The notes beneath the pieces are model-generated. The model saw only the letters and a program-made list of their open reading frames with translations, made no database searches and was not told where the DNA came from. Position numbers and translations under genes: made by a program. This document shows, piece by piece, positions 7,232 through 9,296 of a stretch of DNA of 9,296 nt; the stretch's first letter is position 1; each line of letters opens with the position of its first letter. The DNA lies in the NCBI GenBank assembly GCA_947178015.1, contig CAMWWW010000075.1, positions 1 through 9,296 on the forward strand. Reading direction: 5' to 3'. This DNA comes from an uncultured Clostridia bacterium. GTDB taxonomy: Bacteria > Bacillota > Clostridia > Lachnospirales > Lachnospiraceae.

Positions 7232-9069
7232 GCCTGAATCCCTCCCTCTAAAGCATCTACCGGCTCGTCTTTATACCAGCTTCTCTGACTCTCATACATT
7301 CTTTGATAAAGTCCTCCACACTTCATCAGACTTGCATGACTGCCTGTTTCCTCCACCTTTCCATCCTTCAGAACAAAAATCTGATCCGCAAGCATCGTTG
7401 ATCCCAGACGATGGCTGATAAAAATGGTGGTCCTACCTTTGCTGATCCGCTCAAACTCCTCATAAAGCCTGCTCTCACTAACCGGATCTAGCGCTGCCGT
7501 CGGCTCATCCAATATCTGGACAGGCGCAGGATTCATCAAACTTCTCGCCATCGCCACTCTCTGCCATTGACCTCCTGATAGATCTGCCCCCTGTCCATAA
7601 AGTCTCCCCAGAGGGGTATCAAAGCCATTCCTCAGGTTATGCAGCTCCTGCCAAATAGCCAGCTCCTTTGCATAACTCTCCATGCGCTCTCTGGAAGACG
7701 CATCCTCCATATGTCGTATATCACCGATCAGAATATTATTTGCCGCCGTATCCTGATACCTTGCAAAATCCTGCCAAACATTTGAAAACATTGCTTTAAT
7801 CTGAGCTGGCTGATATTCCTTCAGCTCTTTTCCATTTAGCAAAATACTGCCCTCATACTCATCATAAAGCCCAGTAAACAGCTTTGTCAAGGTTGTTTTG
7901 CCCGTGCCGTTCTCCCCAACAAAAGCATAATGACGCCCTTTGACAAGCTCCATATTCATTCCATTTAGTATGTACCGCTCGGTTCCCGGATACCGAAAAG
8001 AAACATCTTTCATTATCAGACTTTCAAATTCCTCTATCTGCTCAGCAGGAAGATCGTTCGTCCCCTCCACTTCTCTTAGATTGGCAAAAGCAGTCAGATC
8101 TTTCATATAAGCCGCGTACCTCGCCATTGTCACAACAGATCTACTCACCTCATTATTCATAAGATTAATCATATCATAGATCGCTTTGGAAAGCGCAATA
8201 AAAATACCAATGCTGATTCCTCCTTTTGCCAGCTCCAGAATTAAGAAACATACCACGCCCGTGGAAACTACATTGGTTAAAATATTGCTTTTAGCTCCCC
8301 GCACTTCCATTGCATACTCCGCTTTCATGCTGATTCTCTGATATTCATCCATCTGTTTATTCCACTGCTGATTCATATATCCCGTATAAGCAAAAAGCGC
8401 TCTTTCCTCAACATAGTCCCTTCCTGTCAGCATTTCCTTCAAATATTCACTTTTTCTTGCAAAGACAGAGGACTCTTGAAATGCCTGATAGCTTTTTTTT
8501 CCACTGATTACAGAAAAATACAAAAGCGGCGCTGAGACAAGAAGCATCACCATGCCAAGCCAGATGCTTTCTGTAAAGATAATCAAAAATACACCAAGAA
8601 TACGAACAACTGCTACAAAGAAATTACAAGTTTGCTGAAGCATCCCCCAGATATTATTTCTCGTGTCCTCGCTTACTATTCTACAAAGCTCCCATGTTTC
8701 CTCATCCTCAATCAGACTATAGTGAAGGCGAGAGCGCTTTTTCACCACCTCACTGCTCATCTGATAAGCTGAGCTGATCTCTACTCTTCTTGTCAGCAGA
8801 CGTCCAAAACTATAGCCCATGCGCTTCCACAGAATAATAAAAAGCATTGCCGCCACACAGGGATAGGTATCCTGAATTCTTGCCCTGCCCATAGCGCAAG
8901 CAATCGCAAGATTTAAAAATTCTGCTTCCACCAGCACCCAGACTACATTGACGACGCCGGTCATCAGCTTCTGTGACACAACTCCCACTGTACACAGCGG
9001 CTCACAATCAAAAGGAAGCTTAAGAAGATGACGCCAATCATAAGTTCGCGCCTTTAATTCAAAACTCAT
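7228..9069 (-). CDS. ABC exporter half-transporter 1 (TMD-NBD fusion, first gene of operon)
   Basis: A 613-residue exporter half with an N-terminal membrane domain (hydrophobic stretches about 36-57, 70-86, 150-167, 168-187, 264-281 and 284-301) and a C-terminal ATPase. Motifs: Walker A GENGTGKTT (385-393), Q433, signature LSGGQ (497-501), Walker B VQILDE (517-522), H553. All are canonical. Its N-terminus has C-E-P-L-C (22-26) followed by TVG, matched in ABC3, and the two are alike along their whole length, which points to a duplication. The start at 9069 is favoured over in-frame starts upstream (a TTG at 9150, an ATG at 9084) because GGAGGG (9082-9077) lies 7 nt before it and the 9150 frame would run through the promoter. 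It ends with a short acidic tail (DEPVDALEGGIQA) absent from ABC3. Regulatory sites directly upstream are listed separately. Confidence 0.92.
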   Translation of the reverse strand: MSFELKARTYDWRHLLKLPFDCEPLCTVGVVSQKLMTGVVNVVWVLVEAEFLNLAIACAMGRARIQDTYPCVAAMLFIILWKRMGYSFGRLLTRRVEISSAYQMSSEVVKKRSRLHYSLIEDEETWELCRIVSEDTRNNIWGMLQQTCNFFVAVVRILGVFLIIFTESIWLGMVMLLVSAPLLYFSVISGKKSYQAFQESSVFARKSEYLKEMLTGRDYVEERALFAYTGYMNQQWNKQMDEYQRISMKAEYAMEVRGAKSNILTNVVSTGVVCFLILELAKGGISIGIFIALSKAIYDMINLMNNEVSRSVVTMARYAAYMKDLTAFANLREVEGTNDLPAEQIEEFESLIMKDVSFRYPGTERYILNGMNMELVKGRHYAFVGENGTGKTTLTKLFTGLYDEYEGSILLNGKELKEYQPAQIKAMFSNVWQDFARYQDTAANNILIGDIRHMEDASSRERMESYAKELAIWQELHNLRNGFDTPLGRLYGQGADLSGGQWQRVAMARSLMNPAPVQILDEPTAALDPVSESRLYEEFERISKGRTTIFISHRLGSTMLADQIFVLKDGKVEETGSHASLMKCGGLYQRMYESQRSWYKDEPVDALEGGIQA

Positions 9070-9103
9070 GGTCTTACCCTCCATTTCTATAAGGTAAGAC
9101 CAT
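9068..9103 (-). promoter_or_regulatory. 11-bp perfect inverted repeat spanning start site, ribosome site and start codon
   Basis: Positions 9068-9078 and 9093-9103 are perfect inverted repeats (ATGGTCTTACC / GGTAAGACCAT) separated by 14 nt. On the coding strand the distal arm overlaps the last two bases of the proposed -10 and the likely transcription start. The near arm contains part of GGAGGG and the first two bases of the ABC1 ATG; the loop holds the rest of the ribosome site. It could be a DNA operator, or an RNA hairpin if transcription begins further upstream. Both readings are inferences. Confidence 0.6.
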
Positions 9104-9129
9104 TGTAAAATAATATAGGGAAAAGTCAA
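9102..9129 (-). promoter_or_regulatory. Sigma-A-type promoter of the ABC/two-component operon
   Basis: On the minus strand, TTGACT (9129-9124) and TACAAT (9107-9102) are separated by 16 bp; each matches its consensus in five of six bases. The expected transcription start is near 9095, giving a leader of about 26 nt to the ABC1 ATG. The proposed regulator repeats end 3 bp upstream of the -35 box, as expected for a LytTR-activated promoter. Confidence 0.6.
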
Positions 9130-9132
9130 TGC

Positions 9133-9164
9133 ATTTGGGACAGACAACAAATATCTGGGATAGA
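9133..9164 (-). promoter_or_regulatory. Tandem 12-bp direct repeat, candidate LytTR regulator binding site
   Basis: On the minus strand, TCTATCCCAGAT (9164-9153) and TCTGTCCCAAAT (9144-9133) match at 10 of 12 bases with a 20-bp period, about two helical turns. Members of the LytTR family bind paired direct repeats of this kind on one face of the helix just upstream of the -35; the CCCA(G/A) core recalls the clostridial VirR box only loosely. The operon encodes its own LytTR regulator, so autoregulation is the simplest reading. Confidence 0.55.
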
Positions 9165-9212
9165 ATAAAATAGGAGATGGATTTAAAATATTATTTACAA
9201 TTTTTTGGGAAA

Positions 9213-9265
9213 ATTATACGGTTTTGTAAAGGTGATTTGTGTAATCATTTTCGAGAAAGGTCCGC
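9213..9265 (-). repeat. X repeat, copy D (upstream border of the ABC operon)
   Basis: Read on the minus strand: GCGGACC (9265-9259), core CGAAAATGATT (9253-9243), the 24-nt segment, and TATAAT (9218-9213). It faces into the ABC operon and forms the inverted partner of copy C, about 7.2 kb away. The TATAAT is a perfect -10 hexamer but has no good -35 at the right distance, so a second, upstream promoter is possible but weak. Confidence 0.8.
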
Positions 9266-9296
9266 ATAGCCAGCGCTGCTATTTCCTCCGTCACCC
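9266..9296 (-). repeat. Partial Y-like element cut by the window end
   Basis: Read outward from GCGGACC of copy D, these 31 nt have the same length and the same last 11 bases (CTCCGTCACCC) as the 31 nt outside GCGGACC of copy C. The intervening 20 nt differ. Here they form a near-palindrome around AGCGCT (ATAGCCAGCGCTGCTAT). In the complete copy those 20 nt are the stem arm, so the matching arm should lie outside the window. Confidence 0.55.

Noticed and set aside
9070..9150. N-terminal extension of ABC1 from the TTG at 9150
   Set aside because: It would translate through the -35/-10 promoter and part of the direct repeat; the ATG at 9069 has an excellent ribosome site.
1..9296. CRISPR array, tRNA or rRNA genes
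   Set aside because: No regularly spaced identical repeats and no tRNA or rRNA signatures were seen; the repeats present are few, inverted and far apart.

Overview
The window looks like accessory DNA from a low-to-moderate GC Gram-positive anaerobe, most likely a gut clostridium of the Lachnospiraceae type. This rests on the strong AGGAGG-type ribosome sites, the LytTR/GHKL two-component pair, the YhfW-like oxidoreductase and the style of the intergenic repeats. It is an inference from style; no marker gene in the window fixes the taxon.

Layout. Positions 1-53 hold one copy of an imperfect repeat, called X here. A plus-strand gene (171-1520) follows, encoding an FAD-dependent oxidoreductase with a C-terminal Rieske [2Fe-2S] domain. 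Positions 1521-2077 have no credible gene but are dense in structure: a degenerate inverted X copy (1630-1670), a 166-bp MITE-like element with about 20-bp terminal inverted repeats (1683-1848), a 141-bp long-range stem-loop called Y (1865-2005), and a full X copy fused to Y (2004-2056). The rest, 9069 down to 2078, is one minus-strand operon in the order ABC exporter 1, ABC exporter 2, LytTR response regulator, GHKL histidine kinase, ABC exporter 3. Upstream of it lie a promoter, a tandem direct repeat, an inverted repeat over the start site and ribosome site, then a fourth X copy (9213-9265) and the beginning of a second Y-like element cut by the window end.

How the parts may work together. 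ABC1 and ABC3 are clear paralogues. ABC2 is a more distant exporter half, so ABC2 could be the common partner of two alternative heterodimers. ABC3 has a degenerate ABC signature (LSAGS), which fits an asymmetric pair. The kinase has only one evident membrane segment and no large sensor, so it may sense through a transporter or a lipid/peptide ligand in the membrane. The LytTR regulator plausibly binds the two 12-bp direct repeats (period 20 bp) just upstream of the operon's -35 box, giving autoregulation. No substrate peptide, modification enzyme or accessory immunity gene is visible, so the cargo is unknown.

The most unusual feature is the X/Y repeat system. Four X copies share an ungapped 41-bp core ending in a TATA(A/C)T hexamer. 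They form two inward-facing inverted pairs, one around the oxidoreductase gene and one around the ABC/two-component operon. The 20-nt stem arm next to X differs completely between the two visible Y copies while length and spacing stay the same.
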